Source: Sphingosinicella ginsenosidimutans (GTDB lineage: Bacteria; Pseudomonadota; Alphaproteobacteria; Sphingomonadales; Sphingomonadaceae). Taken from it: DNA of 64,000 bases. The notes below the pieces were generated by a model. That model ran no database searches. It was not told the DNA's origin and saw only the letters and a program-made list of their open reading frames with translations. Every line of letters starts with the position of its first letter. Within the stretch, counting starts at the first letter, position 1. The position numbers were made by a program, and so were the translations under genes. Positions 51,627 to 60,154 of the stretch are shown here, one piece after another. The stretch lies in assembly GCF_007995055.1 (NCBI RefSeq), contig NZ_VOQQ01000001.1:2215001-2279000 (forward strand). The letters run 5' to 3'.

Positions 51627-54302
51627 CTATCCGCCGAAGTTGAAGCGGATGCCCAGCGACACCGTCGTCTCGTCGAACCGGATGTAGCGCAGATAGTCCG
51701 CGCGCGGCGCCCCGGCGCGGGCCGAGCTGAAATCCTGGTGGAAGTGCGCGCGGGTGATGTTGGTCCAATCGCCGAAGATCGTGAGATTGGGCAGCACGGC
51801 GTAGTTGACCGAAAGGTCCAGCCGGTCGGCCGGGCGCGCGGTTTCGGTGTAGATGTCGTCGCCGCGATACTGGCGCGTCGCCGCGAAATGCGAACGTCCG
51901 CTGTAGCTCAGCCGCGCGGAGAAGCCGTAGCGCTCGTAGATGCCGACCAGATTGTAGTTCCAGCGCGAAACGCCGTTCAGCTGGTCGGTGATCGGCAGGA
52001 AGACAAGCCCGCCCGCGCCGTCCGGCTGCTGCGTCTTCGCGTCGAGATAGGTGATGTTCGCCTGGGCGCCGAAGCCGCGCGCCCAGTCCGGAAGCCAGCT
52101 GAAATCGGCGAAGGCCTGGGCCTGGAACTCGACGCCGGAAATCCGGCCCTTGCCGGTGTTCACCGGATGACTGATCTCGACCACGCCGAGCACCGGATCG
52201 GTGACCCGGAACGTCTCGTTCTGGATGAAGCCGTTGACGGTGCGGTGGAACGCGGTCAGCGCGGCGAAGCCGGAGCGCGCGAAATAATATTCGAGGCTCG
52301 CGTCGTAATTCCATGACGAATAGGGCCTGAGCGCGGGGTTTCCGCTCGACGCGCCATAGGGGCTGCTGTCGGTGCCGACCCCGCCCGGCGGCGGCGCGCC
52401 GAGCACGACGGCCGAGGAGAGCTGGCCGAAATCGGGCCGCGTGATCGTCTTCGAAATCGCGAGGCGCAGCTGGAAGCTGCGGTCGAAGCGCCAGCGCAGG
52501 CTCGCATTGGGAAGCACCTCGGTGCGCTCCCGCGCCGCTTCGGGCGGCGTGATTCCGCTCGGGCCGCTCACCTCCGAATCGATCCGGTTGACGCGCAGGC
52601 CGATGATTCCGGAAAGGTCGTTGTCGCCGAGGCCGAGCTGCCCATAGCCGGCCAGCGTGTTCTCGTGCGCGTCGAACAGCAGGGCGGGGACGACCGGCGC
52701 GGTCGTGTAGCCGCAGGTCGGGCAGTTATCGATGATGAACTGCCGCAGCTGGACGAGATTGTCGCGGATGCTCTGATAGGTCGGCGCGGCCCACTGGTAA
52801 GTGGGGTTGGCCTGGTCCACCCCGCGGAAAATGTCGAAATCGACGGGCAGCGTCGTGGCGTTGAGGCCGAGGCCGAGGATGTTGGCGTAGCGGTTGCTGT
52901 ACAATCGCTGCGCGTCCCGGTTGGTATAGCGCACGCCGACCTGGATGTTGCGCAGCACGGGATTGTCGACATCGTAGGTAAGGTCGCCGCGCACCTGCCA
53001 GTCCTGCCCGGCCGATTTCTGGTTCTCTTCGAACAGGCCCTGGAAGGTCTGCGCCGCGGGATCGCCGAAATCGATCCCGCTGACCGAGAAGGACGGCCGC
53101 TCGAGATCGAAATCGACGGTGCGCGCGCCGGGCCAGATCCGGTCGAGCGACTCGGTCGAGCCGCGGAACGTGGAGATCGTGCGCGCGATATCGACGTTGA
53201 TGTGCAGGCGATCCTGATTGTAGCGGAGCCCGCCGGCATATTGGAACGTGTTGGTGCGGTTGTAGGTGCCGCCCTGGAACGAGAAGAGGTTCCCGGCCGG
53301 ATTGACCACCGTCCCGCTGCTGACGAGATTGGTGCCGTCGCGGAAGGTGAGGTTGTTATAGGCCTGGCCGCCATAAAGCGGCTCTTCGAGCAGCCGGTCG
53401 TCGATCTGGTTGCGGAATCCCTGCCACAGGAATTCGCCATAGAATTCCAGATTGTCGCTCGGCCGCCATTGCACCGCCGCGTTGATCGACGGCCGCTCGC
53501 GACGCCCGGAGCGATAGAAGAGCCGCTGGATATCGGGCAGCCGCACCCGCTGGCCGCTGGGCGGCACGACCGGATCGGCGATGAAGTCGGTATTGGAAAT
53601 CTCGGCATCGAGATATTCCATCTGGTCGTAGGACCCGTTGATGAGGATGCCGATCTCGCCGATCCCCGTCTCCCAGCGATCGGTCGCGAGCACGTTGAAG
53701 CTCGGCCGCCACGAATGGCCCTGGACGGTACGCAATTCCCAGATCGAGCCGGCGACCTGGCCGCCGGCGAAATCGAACGGGCGACGCGAGCGCACGTTGA
53801 CGAGCCCGGCGAGACCCGGCTCCACGAGATCGGCCGTCGATGTCTTGAACACTTCGAGGGCGGCGATGTTGGCCGACGGGAAATCCTGCAGCGCGACGAG
53901 ACGGGTTTCCGCCGTGAAGATCTCGCGACCATTATAGGTGGTCGTGAAGAACGGGAGGCCTCGCACCAGCACGTTCTGGGCCTCGCCGCCCTGGCGATAG
54001 ACCTGGACGCCCGGGATGCGCGCGGCGGTTTCGGCGGTGTTGAGGTCAGGCAGCTTGCCGATATCCTCGGCCACCACCGCATCGACGATCTGGTCCGAAT
54101 TGCGCCGGATATTCTCAGACGACTGGAGGCTGCGGCGGATGCCGGTGACGACAATCGCGTCGTCCTGCGAGTCGCTCGTCGCGCCGGCCTGGGCCGGGTC
54201 GCTCGCATTTGCCTGCGCGCCTCCCTGGGCGAAGGCGGGTGTCGCCGCCAAGGCGAGGACTCCGGCCGAAACCGTGCAACGCATCAAGATGCCCAAGCGC
54301 AT
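51627..54302 (-). CDS. TonB-dependent outer-membrane receptor (galactoside locus)
   Basis: An 891-aa outer-membrane transporter of the large sphingomonad/Caulobacter class. A signal peptide (LMRCTVSAGVLALAATPAFA) precedes a TonB-box DAIVVTGIRRSLQSS near residue 48, a plug (EDIGKLPDLNTAETAARIPGVQV near 82; the ALEVFKTSTADLVEPG segment near 148), and a long barrel ending SLGIRFNFGG. It lies back to back with the GH43 gene (19 bases between ends) inside a sugar-catabolic locus. It therefore probably imports galacto-oligosaccharides. A copy of the AT-rich element lies 85 bases upstream. Confidence 0.92.
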   Translation of the reverse strand: MRLGILMRCTVSAGVLALAATPAFAQGGAQANASDPAQAGATSDSQDDAIVVTGIRRSLQSSENIRRNSDQIVDAVVAEDIGKLPDLNTAETAARIPGVQVYRQGGEAQNVLVRGLPFFTTTYNGREIFTAETRLVALQDFPSANIAALEVFKTSTADLVEPGLAGLVNVRSRRPFDFAGGQVAGSIWELRTVQGHSWRPSFNVLATDRWETGIGEIGILINGSYDQMEYLDAEISNTDFIADPVVPPSGQRVRLPDIQRLFYRSGRRERPSINAAVQWRPSDNLEFYGEFLWQGFRNQIDDRLLEEPLYGGQAYNNLTFRDGTNLVSSGTVVNPAGNLFSFQGGTYNRTNTFQYAGGLRYNQDRLHINVDIARTISTFRGSTESLDRIWPGARTVDFDLERPSFSVSGIDFGDPAAQTFQGLFEENQKSAGQDWQVRGDLTYDVDNPVLRNIQVGVRYTNRDAQRLYSNRYANILGLGLNATTLPVDFDIFRGVDQANPTYQWAAPTYQSIRDNLVQLRQFIIDNCPTCGYTTAPVVPALLFDAHENTLAGYGQLGLGDNDLSGIIGLRVNRIDSEVSGPSGITPPEAARERTEVLPNASLRWRFDRSFQLRLAISKTITRPDFGQLSSAVVLGAPPPGGVGTDSSPYGASSGNPALRPYSSWNYDASLEYYFARSGFAALTAFHRTVNGFIQNETFRVTDPVLGVVEISHPVNTGKGRISGVEFQAQAFADFSWLPDWARGFGAQANITYLDAKTQQPDGAGGLVFLPITDQLNGVSRWNYNLVGIYERYGFSARLSYSGRSHFAATRQYRGDDIYTETARPADRLDLSVNYAVLPNLTIFGDWTNITRAHFHQDFSSARAGAPRADYLRYIRFDETTVSLGIRFNFGG

Positions 54303-54386
54303 ATCTTCCTCCCCACAGGATGACCGGCCGTCGAGCGGCTCTCTGACTGGCCGGAATATCGTTACGGACCAGAGGTGACAAGCAAT

Positions 54387-54399
54387 TTATAAGATTTAT
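54387..54399. promoter_or_regulatory. Galactose-locus AT-rich element, copy 2 (TonB receptor/mgsA)
   Basis: TTATAAGATTTAT matches copy 3 (TTATAATATAAAT) at 10 of 13 positions. It lies between the divergent TonB receptor (start 54302) and methylglyoxal synthase (start 54471). Confidence 0.4.
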
Positions 54400-54470
54400 C
54401 TGATGTGTGAAAATATGGACGGAGTCCGCCGCTCGTGCGAGTCGCGGACCGTCAGTCTCCGGAGGCGCAG

Positions 54471-54860
54471 ATGACCCCATCTTCCGCGCGGCCACGGGTG
54501 CTCGGCCTCGTTGCCCACGATCGAATGAAGGACGATCTCGTCGATTGGGCGCGCGGCTGGGCGGAGCGGCTGGAGGGCCTCGCGCTCTTCGCGACCGGCA
54601 CCACCGGCGCGCGCGTGGCCGAGGCGCTGCCCGGCCTCGAAGTGACCCGGTTGCTGAGCGGCCCGCTCGGCGGGGATCAGCAATTGGGCGCGATGATCGC
54701 GGAGGGGCGGATCGACGCGCTCATCTTCTTCGTCGATCCGCTGTCGCCCCATCCGCACGATGTCGACGTCAAGGCACTGATCCGCGTCGCGACGCTTGCC
54801 GACATCCCCTTCGCCTGCAACCGCGCAACCGCCGATGCGGTCATGCGCGCGCTCGTCTAG
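54471..54860 (+). CDS. mgsA: Methylglyoxal synthase
   Basis: MgsA converts dihydroxyacetone phosphate to methylglyoxal and phosphate, bypassing lower glycolysis when phosphorylated sugars build up. The 129-aa protein has [17 protein letters not shown] near residue 10, [10 protein letters not shown] near 40, the phosphate-binding [14 protein letters not shown] near 62, the catalytic-Asp segment [18 protein letters not shown] near 85 and [10 protein letters not shown] near 112. I start at 54471 because GGAGG lies 6 bases upstream. It stands between the TonB receptor and dgoD, and its stop is one base from that of dgoD. Confidence 0.9.
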   Translation: MTPSSARPRVLGLVAHDRMKDDLVDWARGWAERLEGLALFATGTTGARVAEALPGLEVTRLLSGPLGGDQQLGAMIAEGRIDALIFFVDPLSPHPHDVDVKALIRVATLADIPFACNRATADAVMRALV

Positions 54861-54861
54861 C

Positions 54862-56001
54862 CTACCACTCGGCGAAGCTGCCGTCGGCGTGGCGCCAGAC
54901 CGGGTTGCGCCAGCGATGCCCGTCCTTGGCCGCGGCGCGCACCGCCGCCTCGTCGATCTCCACGCCAAGGCCGGGGCCATCCGGGATCGCAAGGTAGCCG
55001 TCCCGCGGCGTCAGGACCTCGGGATTGGTGCAGAAGTTCAGCAGATCGTGGCCGCCGGCATTGTAATGGATGCCGAGCGACATTTCCTGGATCACGACGT
55101 TCGGCGTGCAGCCCGCAAGCTGGAGGCAGGCGGCGAGGGCGAGCGGCCCGAGCGGGCAGTGCGGCGCGACCGCGACATCATAGCTTTCCGCCATCGCCGC
55201 GATCCTGCGGCTTTCGCTGAGCCCGCCGGCATGGCTGAGATCGGGCTGGATGATGTCGATCGCCCCGCTCGCCAGGAAGGGCTTGAAGTCCCAGCGCGAA
55301 TAAAGCCGCTCGCCGACCGCGATCGGGGTGCTGACAAGGTTGGCGAGCTGCAGCAGCGCTTCCGGATTTTCGGAAAGGATGGGCTCCTCGATGAAGAGCA
55401 GGCCCAGCGGCTCGAGCAGCTTCGCGAGCTGCTTCGCCATCGGCCGGTGGATCCGGCCGTGGAAATCGAGCCCGACGTCCATTCCCTCGGCCTGGGCCGC
55501 CTTCACCCGTTCGACCACGTCGTCCAGATCCGGCGCGACCAGATAGTCGATCTCGCCCGTCGCGTTCATCTTGATCGCGGAAAAACCCTGATCCCGGCGG
55601 ACCCTGGCGGCCGCGCCGATGTCATGCGGTCGATCCCCGCCGATCCAGGCATAGGCCCGGACACGGTCGCGCACCTTGCCGCCGAGCATTTCCCAGGCAG
55701 GCAGGCCGAAATGCCGGCCCTTCCAGTCCCACAAGGCCTGGTCCAGCCCGGCCAGCGCCGACATCAGCACCGGGCCGCCGCGATAGAATCCGCCCCGGTA
55801 GGCGACCTGCCAGATATCCTCGATTCGCCTCGGGTCCGCGCCGATGAAGCGGTCGCGGATCGCCTCGAACGCGCCGTCCACGGCCTCGGAATGGCCCTCC
55901 AGGCTCGCCTCGCCCCAGCCGAAGCTGCCGTCCTCGGCCTCGATTCGGACGAACAGCCAGCGCGGCGGCACATGGAACGTTTCGATGCGGGCGATCTTCA
56001 T
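54862..56001 (-). CDS. dgoD: D-galactonate dehydratase
   Basis: DgoD removes water from D-galactonate to give 2-dehydro-3-deoxygalactonate. The 379-aa enolase-superfamily protein resembles E. coli DgoD along its length: MKIARIETFHVPPRWLFVRIE at the start, YRGGFYRGGPVLMSALAG near 70, metal ligands in GLDFHGRIHRPMA near 180, IEEPILSENPE near 208 and GERLYSRWDF near 233. APHCPLGPLALAACLQ near 285 and the end motif WRNPVWRHADGSFAEW follow. The start is the ATG at 55999-56001. It is divergent from the dgoK operon across a 107-base region holding copy 3 of the AT-rich element. Confidence 0.94.
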   Translation of the reverse strand: MKIARIETFHVPPRWLFVRIEAEDGSFGWGEASLEGHSEAVDGAFEAIRDRFIGADPRRIEDIWQVAYRGGFYRGGPVLMSALAGLDQALWDWKGRHFGLPAWEMLGGKVRDRVRAYAWIGGDRPHDIGAAARVRRDQGFSAIKMNATGEIDYLVAPDLDDVVERVKAAQAEGMDVGLDFHGRIHRPMAKQLAKLLEPLGLLFIEEPILSENPEALLQLANLVSTPIAVGERLYSRWDFKPFLASGAIDIIQPDLSHAGGLSESRRIAAMAESYDVAVAPHCPLGPLALAACLQLAGCTPNVVIQEMSLGIHYNAGGHDLLNFCTNPEVLTPRDGYLAIPDGPGLGVEIDEAAVRAAAKDGHRWRNPVWRHADGSFAEW

Positions 56002-56032
56002 CCCAGGATCTTCTGAAAAGTGGTTTCTGCAC

Positions 56033-56045
56033 ATTTATATTATAA
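56033..56045. promoter_or_regulatory. Galactose-locus AT-rich element, copy 3 (dgoD/dgoK)
   Basis: ATTTATATTATAA lies inside the perfect 13-bp palindrome TTTATATTATAAA at 56034-56046 (arms TTTATA/TATAAA around one T). It sits 31 bases ahead of dgoD and 63 ahead of dgoK, in otherwise GC-rich DNA. It is the best copy of the shared element and a good candidate operator. Confidence 0.5.
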
Positions 56046-56108
56046 AATGGAGCGAGCAAGGCTAATAGGCTGCGACGCAATGAATCGCCGGGGTGCGATG
56101 ACGACGGG

Positions 56109-56999
56109 ATGCGACGAATGACCTGGCGGGACGGCTATATCGCGGTCGATTGGGGAACGACCAACCGCCGCGCCTATCTCGTCGCCGCGGATGGCCGCGT
56201 CGAAGACAGGTTGTCCGATCGGCGCGGTCTGCTGTCGACGCCTCCTGACGCGTTCGCGCGCGAAGCCGCGGCGATGCGGGAGCGCTTCGGCGATCGGCCG
56301 ATGCTGCTTGCCGGCATGGTCGGCTCTAATCGCGGCTGGCGCGAGGCGCCCTATGCGGACGCGCCCGCCGGCGCGGCCGAGCTTGCCGCGTCGATCCTGT
56401 GGATCGAGCCTGGCCGGACCGGGATCGTTCCCGGCGTCGCGCAGCGCGGGCCTGGCGATGCCGATGTGATGCGCGGTGAAGAGGTGCAGGTGATCGGTGC
56501 GGTCGCGGCCGGATCGATCCCGGCCGATGCGCTGATGTGCCACCCGGGCACCCATACCAAGTGGATTCTCGTCGATCAGGGGCGGATCGGCCGTTTCCGG
56601 ACGATGATGACCGGCGAGATGTTCGGTCTTTTGAAGACGCACAGCATCCTGTCCGAACAGATGCGCGGCGAGGTCGTGGACGATGCTTCGTTCCGCCGCG
56701 GCGTCGGCGATGGCCTTGGCGAGGCGAGCCTTCTCTCGCGCCTGTTCGGCATTCGCGCGCGGCACGTCCTGGGCGAGGATCGCGACGATGCGGCCGGCTA
56801 TGCGAGCGGCCTCCTGATCGGCAGCGACGTGCGGGCCGGCCTTGCCCTGCACCGTGGCGGGCCGATCGCCCTTGTCGGCGATCCCGGCCTTTGCGCGCTC
56901 TACGGAGCGGCGCTTGCGGTCGCGGGGCGCGAGACGATCGTGGTGGATGGCGCGGCCGCCTTCCTGGCGGGAATCCGCGTGCTGACGGAGATGTTGTGA
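56109..56999 (+). CDS. dgoK: 2-dehydro-3-deoxygalactonokinase
   Basis: DgoK phosphorylates 2-dehydro-3-deoxygalactonate at C6 with ATP. The 296-aa protein has the ASKHA-type phosphate loop YIAVDWGTTNRRAYLV near residue 10, LLAGMVGSNRGWREAPY near 68, DVMRGEEVQVIGA near 117, CHPGTHTKWILV near 143 and TMMTGEMFGLL near 165, all typical of the DgoK family. An ATG at 56118 is an alternative start. dgoA begins on the last base of its stop codon, so both are in one operon with gal dehydrogenase, the regulator, lactonase and glycosidase. Confidence 0.92.
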   Translation: MRRMTWRDGYIAVDWGTTNRRAYLVAADGRVEDRLSDRRGLLSTPPDAFAREAAAMRERFGDRPMLLAGMVGSNRGWREAPYADAPAGAAELAASILWIEPGRTGIVPGVAQRGPGDADVMRGEEVQVIGAVAAGSIPADALMCHPGTHTKWILVDQGRIGRFRTMMTGEMFGLLKTHSILSEQMRGEVVDDASFRRGVGDGLGEASLLSRLFGIRARHVLGEDRDDAAGYASGLLIGSDVRAGLALHRGGPIALVGDPGLCALYGAALAVAGRETIVVDGAAAFLAGIRVLTEML

Positions 57000-57637
57000 T
57001 GGACCCTGTCGAGATCTTCCGGCGCTATTTCGGGCAATGTCCGCTGATCGCGATCATCCGCGGCGTTCGCCCCGAGGAGGCGGAGGCGATCGGCGGCGCG
57101 CTTGTCGATGCCGGAATCCGGATCATCGAGGTGCCGCTCAACTCGCCCGATCCGCTCGACAGCATCGCCCGCCTCGCCCGACGCTTCGGAGACGAGGCCC
57201 TGGTCGGCGGCGGCACCGTGCTGGAGGCGGCGGATGTTGCGCGGGTCGCCGATGCCGGCGGACGGATCGTCGTTTCGCCGAACTTCAACGCCGAAGTGGT
57301 CACCGCGACGGTCCGTGGCGGCCTGGTCTCGGCGCCGGGCTATTTCACGCCGAGCGAGGCCTTTGCGGCGCTCGCGGCGGGCGCCCATGTGCTGAAGCTG
57401 TTCCCGGCCGAAGCCGCGCCGCCGGCGGTGGTGAAGGCGCAGCGCGCGGTGCTTCCGCGCCACGTCCCGCTGGCGGTCGTCGGCGGTGTGACGCCCGACA
57501 GGGTGGCCGGCTATCTGGCCGCCGGCGCCGACGGCTTCGGCCTCGGCGGGGCGCTCTATCAGCCGGGCCTCGACGCGGACGAGACGGCGCGGCGGGCACG
57601 GGCCTTCCTCGCCGCGCTCAGGGAGGCGCGGGCATGA
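56999..57637 (+). CDS. dgoA: 2-dehydro-3-deoxy-6-phosphogalactonate aldolase
   Basis: DgoA splits 2-dehydro-3-deoxy-6-phosphogalactonate into pyruvate and glyceraldehyde 3-phosphate. The 212-aa class I aldolase has LIAIIRGVRPEEAEAIG near residue 17, IIEVPLNSPDPLDSIARLA near 42, GGGTVLEAADV near 70, SPNFNAEVV near 92 and the Schiff-base lysine in AHVLKLFPAE near 130. The pattern EVPLNSP distinguishes DgoA from the KDPG aldolase Eda. The ATG overlaps the dgoK stop by one base, and the next gene overlaps by 4. Confidence 0.93.
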   Translation: MDPVEIFRRYFGQCPLIAIIRGVRPEEAEAIGGALVDAGIRIIEVPLNSPDPLDSIARLARRFGDEALVGGGTVLEAADVARVADAGGRIVVSPNFNAEVVTATVRGGLVSAPGYFTPSEAFAALAAGAHVLKLFPAEAAPPAVVKAQRAVLPRHVPLAVVGGVTPDRVAGYLAAGADGFGLGGALYQPGLDADETARRARAFLAALREARA

Positions 57638-58551
57638 CGATCCGGATCGCCATCATCGGCTATGGCAAGATCGCCGCGGATCAGCATGTGCCGGCGATCC
57701 ACGGCGATCCGCGCTACGAGCTCGCGGCCGTTGCGACCCGGCAGGGCGATCCGGCGATCGGCGTCCCCTGGTTCGCGACGCCGGACGAGATGTTCGCGGC
57801 GATGCCGGGCGGGCTCGATGCCGTCGCGATCTGTACGCCGCCGTCGGTTCGTCATTCGATCGGTGCCGATGCCCTGAAGGCGGGCCTTCACGTGCTGCTC
57901 GAAAAGCCGCCGGCGTCGACGCTCGGCGAGATGGACGATCTCGGGCGCCTGGCCGCGCGCGCCGGCCGCGCCTTGTACGCCGGCTGGCATTCGCAACATG
58001 CCGCGGGGGTCGCCGGCGCGAAGGCTGCGCTTGCCGGGGAGCGGATCGCCGCGCTCGATATCCGCTGGTTCGAGGACGTCCGCAAATGGCATCCGGGGCA
58101 GCAATGGATATGGGAGCCGGGCGGGTTCGGGGTCTTCGATCCCGGCATCAACGCGCTGTCGATCGCCACGCGCATCCTGCCGATGCCGCTGTTCGTCCGC
58201 TCGGCCCGGCTGGTCGTTCCCTCCGGCCGGCAGGCCCCGATCGCGGCGGATCTCGATTTCGGCGATCGTCTCGCCGCCCGCTTCGACTGGCGCCACCGCG
58301 ACGGCGAGCAATGGACGATCTCAGTTATGACCGAAATGGGCAAAAAGGTCGAACTTCGCAGCGGCGGCGCCCACTTCACCATCGACGGGGCGGAACAGGC
58401 GGTCGAGCCGCGGGGGGAATATCCATCCATCTACGATCGCTTCGCCGACCTCGTCGCGAACGGGGCCAGCGAGGTCGATGGCGAGCCGCTGCGGATCGTC
58501 GCCGACGCATTTCTGGTCGGACGCCGCGAGACGACGGAGCCGTTCGAGTGA
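57634..58551 (+). CDS. Gfo/Idh/MocA oxidoreductase, probable D-galactose 1-dehydrogenase
   Basis: A 305-aa NAD(P)-dependent dehydrogenase: IAIIGYGKIAADQHVPAI near residue 5, AICTPPSVRH near 70, and the family lysine in VLLEKPPASTL near 91. Length and the GYGKIA.DQHVPAI pattern match Pseudomonas-type galactose/arabinose 1-dehydrogenases. Every other enzyme of the De Ley-Doudoroff route is present nearby, so oxidation of galactose to galactonolactone is the expected reaction. The ATG overlaps dgoA, and its stop overlaps the regulator start. L-arabinose or fucose as alternative substrates cannot be excluded. Confidence 0.83.
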   Translation: MTIRIAIIGYGKIAADQHVPAIHGDPRYELAAVATRQGDPAIGVPWFATPDEMFAAMPGGLDAVAICTPPSVRHSIGADALKAGLHVLLEKPPASTLGEMDDLGRLAARAGRALYAGWHSQHAAGVAGAKAALAGERIAALDIRWFEDVRKWHPGQQWIWEPGGFGVFDPGINALSIATRILPMPLFVRSARLVVPSGRQAPIAADLDFGDRLAARFDWRHRDGEQWTISVMTEMGKKVELRSGGAHFTIDGAEQAVEPRGEYPSIYDRFADLVANGASEVDGEPLRIVADAFLVGRRETTEPFE

Positions 58552-59288
58552 GTGCATGGACGCACGGATCGGAGGCCGATAAAGCTCGTGGGGTCATGCT
58601 TGGCAACAACCTCACCTATGCGATGCTCGACGCGCTGGGAAAGGAGATCGTCACCGGCGGCTATGACGACCAGCCGTTTCCGACCGAGGCGGAGCTGGCA
58701 CGTCGCCACGACGTCAGCCGCTCGGTGACCCGCGAAGCGGTGAAGATGCTCACCGCCAAGGGCCTGCTCACCGCGCGACCGCGAAAAGGCACGACGGTGC
58801 GTCCGCCCTCGCGCTGGAACCTGTTCGATCCCGATGTGCTGCGCTGGCTCCTTGAGCGCAAATTCTCGCTGGAGCTGCTGCGGCAGTTCAGCGAGCTCAG
58901 GATCGCCATCGAACCCGCGGCGGCGGCGCTGGCGGCGCGCGCATCGGATGCGGAGGGCAGGGCGGCGATCGGCGCGGGCTATGCCCGGATGGTGGCGGCG
59001 GAGGCCGGCAATGACGTCCCGCTCGAAGCCGATATCGCCTTCCACATCGCCATTCTCGAAGCCTCGGCCAATCCCTTCTACCAGCAGTTCCGCGACGTGG
59101 TCACGACGGCGCTTCGCACCTCGATCCGGTTCACCAACCGGTTCAAGGGCCGCACCGCGAGCCTGCCCCAGCACCATGCGGTGATGAGCGCGATCGAACG
59201 GGGCGATGCCGTCGGCGCCAAGGCGGGCATGGAAGATCTGATCGCCGATGTCATGAACCTGATCGCCGGCGCGGAACGGAACGGCTGA
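58548..59288 (+). CDS. GntR-family (FadR subfamily) transcriptional regulator
   Basis: A 246-aa regulator. An N-terminal winged helix (residues ~22-90) has FPTEAELARRHDVSRSVTREAVKMLTAKGLLTARPRKGT split over the usual GntR pattern. A C-terminal FCD ligand domain (about 105-235) has its metal-binding Asp/His in LEADIAFHIAILEASANPFY and QHHAVMSAIERGD. I start at GTG 58548, which overlaps the dehydrogenase stop; an ATG at 58596 is possible. By its place in the operon it is a DgoR-like regulator sensing galactonate or a later intermediate, and the AT-rich elements are its likely targets. Confidence 0.88.
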   Translation: MSAWTHGSEADKARGVMLGNNLTYAMLDALGKEIVTGGYDDQPFPTEAELARRHDVSRSVTREAVKMLTAKGLLTARPRKGTTVRPPSRWNLFDPDVLRWLLERKFSLELLRQFSELRIAIEPAAAALAARASDAEGRAAIGAGYARMVAAEAGNDVPLEADIAFHIAILEASANPFYQQFRDVVTTALRTSIRFTNRFKGRTASLPQHHAVMSAIERGDAVGAKAGMEDLIADVMNLIAGAERNG

Positions 59289-59290
59289 GC

Positions 59291-60139
59291 GTGGAATGCG
59301 TCGCGGCCGTGCGCGCCACGCTCGGCGAAGGTCCGGTCTGGGTCGCGCGCGAGCAGGCGCTCTACTGGGTCGACATTGTCGAGCGGCGCCTGTTCCGCTG
59401 GTCCCAAGGGGAGGCGCTTCGGACCTTCGAGCTTGGCCTGTGCTCGCTCGCGCCGCGCGCGGGCGGCGGCTTCATCGGCGGCGGGCATGAGGGTTTCCTC
59501 GCGATCGCACCGGACTTGACGGTGACCCCGCTCGGCGATCCGGAACCCGACCTTCCGCACAATCGCTTCAACGATGGAAAGGTGGATCGCGAAGGGCGCT
59601 TCTGGGCGGGGACGATGGATCGTTTCGAACGTGAGCCGAGCGGCAAGCTCTACCGGCTCGATCCGGATCTTTCGTGGACGCAGGTCGACAGCGGCTATCT
59701 CGTCACCAACGGCCCGGCCTTCAGCAACGACGGCCGGACCATGTACCATACCGATTCGGCCCGCCGCCGAGTCTACGCGTTCGACCTCGCGCCGGACGGG
59801 ACCGCCGCGAACCGGCGCGTCTTCGCCGAGTTCGGCGAAGCGGACGGCTATCCGGACGGCATGACCGTGGACGCCGAGGATTGCGTGTGGATCGCCTTCT
59901 GGGACGGCTGGTGCGTGCGCCGCCTGTCGGCGAAGGCGGAGCGGCTCGCGGAGCTGCGCGTGCCGGTCCAGCGTCCGACGAGCTGCGCCTTCGGCGGCCC
60001 CGATCTGGACCGGCTCTTCATCACCTCGGCGCGGCGCGACCTGACGCCGGAGGACCTCGAAAGGCAGCCTGATGCCGGCGGGCTCTTCATGGCCGTGCCG
60101 GGCGTTTCCGGCATGCCGGAGCCGCTTTTCGCCGGCTGA
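59291..60139 (+). CDS. SMP-30/gluconolactonase-family lactonase, probable galactonolactonase
   Basis: A 282-aa six-bladed propeller lactonase. The metal-binding Glu lies in ATLGEGPVW near residue 13, HNRFNDGKVDREGRFWAGTM near 92 and NGPAFSNDGRTMYHTDS near 138. YPDGMTVDAEDCVWIAFWDG near 190 and RPTSCAFGGPDLDRLFITS near 225 contain the remaining ligands. It would hydrolyse galactono-1,4-lactone made by the dehydrogenase upstream to galactonate for DgoD. The start is GTG 59291, two bases after the regulator stop. Confidence 0.88.
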   Translation: MECVAAVRATLGEGPVWVAREQALYWVDIVERRLFRWSQGEALRTFELGLCSLAPRAGGGFIGGGHEGFLAIAPDLTVTPLGDPEPDLPHNRFNDGKVDREGRFWAGTMDRFEREPSGKLYRLDPDLSWTQVDSGYLVTNGPAFSNDGRTMYHTDSARRRVYAFDLAPDGTAANRRVFAEFGEADGYPDGMTVDAEDCVWIAFWDGWCVRRLSAKAERLAELRVPVQRPTSCAFGGPDLDRLFITSARRDLTPEDLERQPDAGGLFMAVPGVSGMPEPLFAG

Positions 60140-60154
60140 GTCCACGGGAGACCG

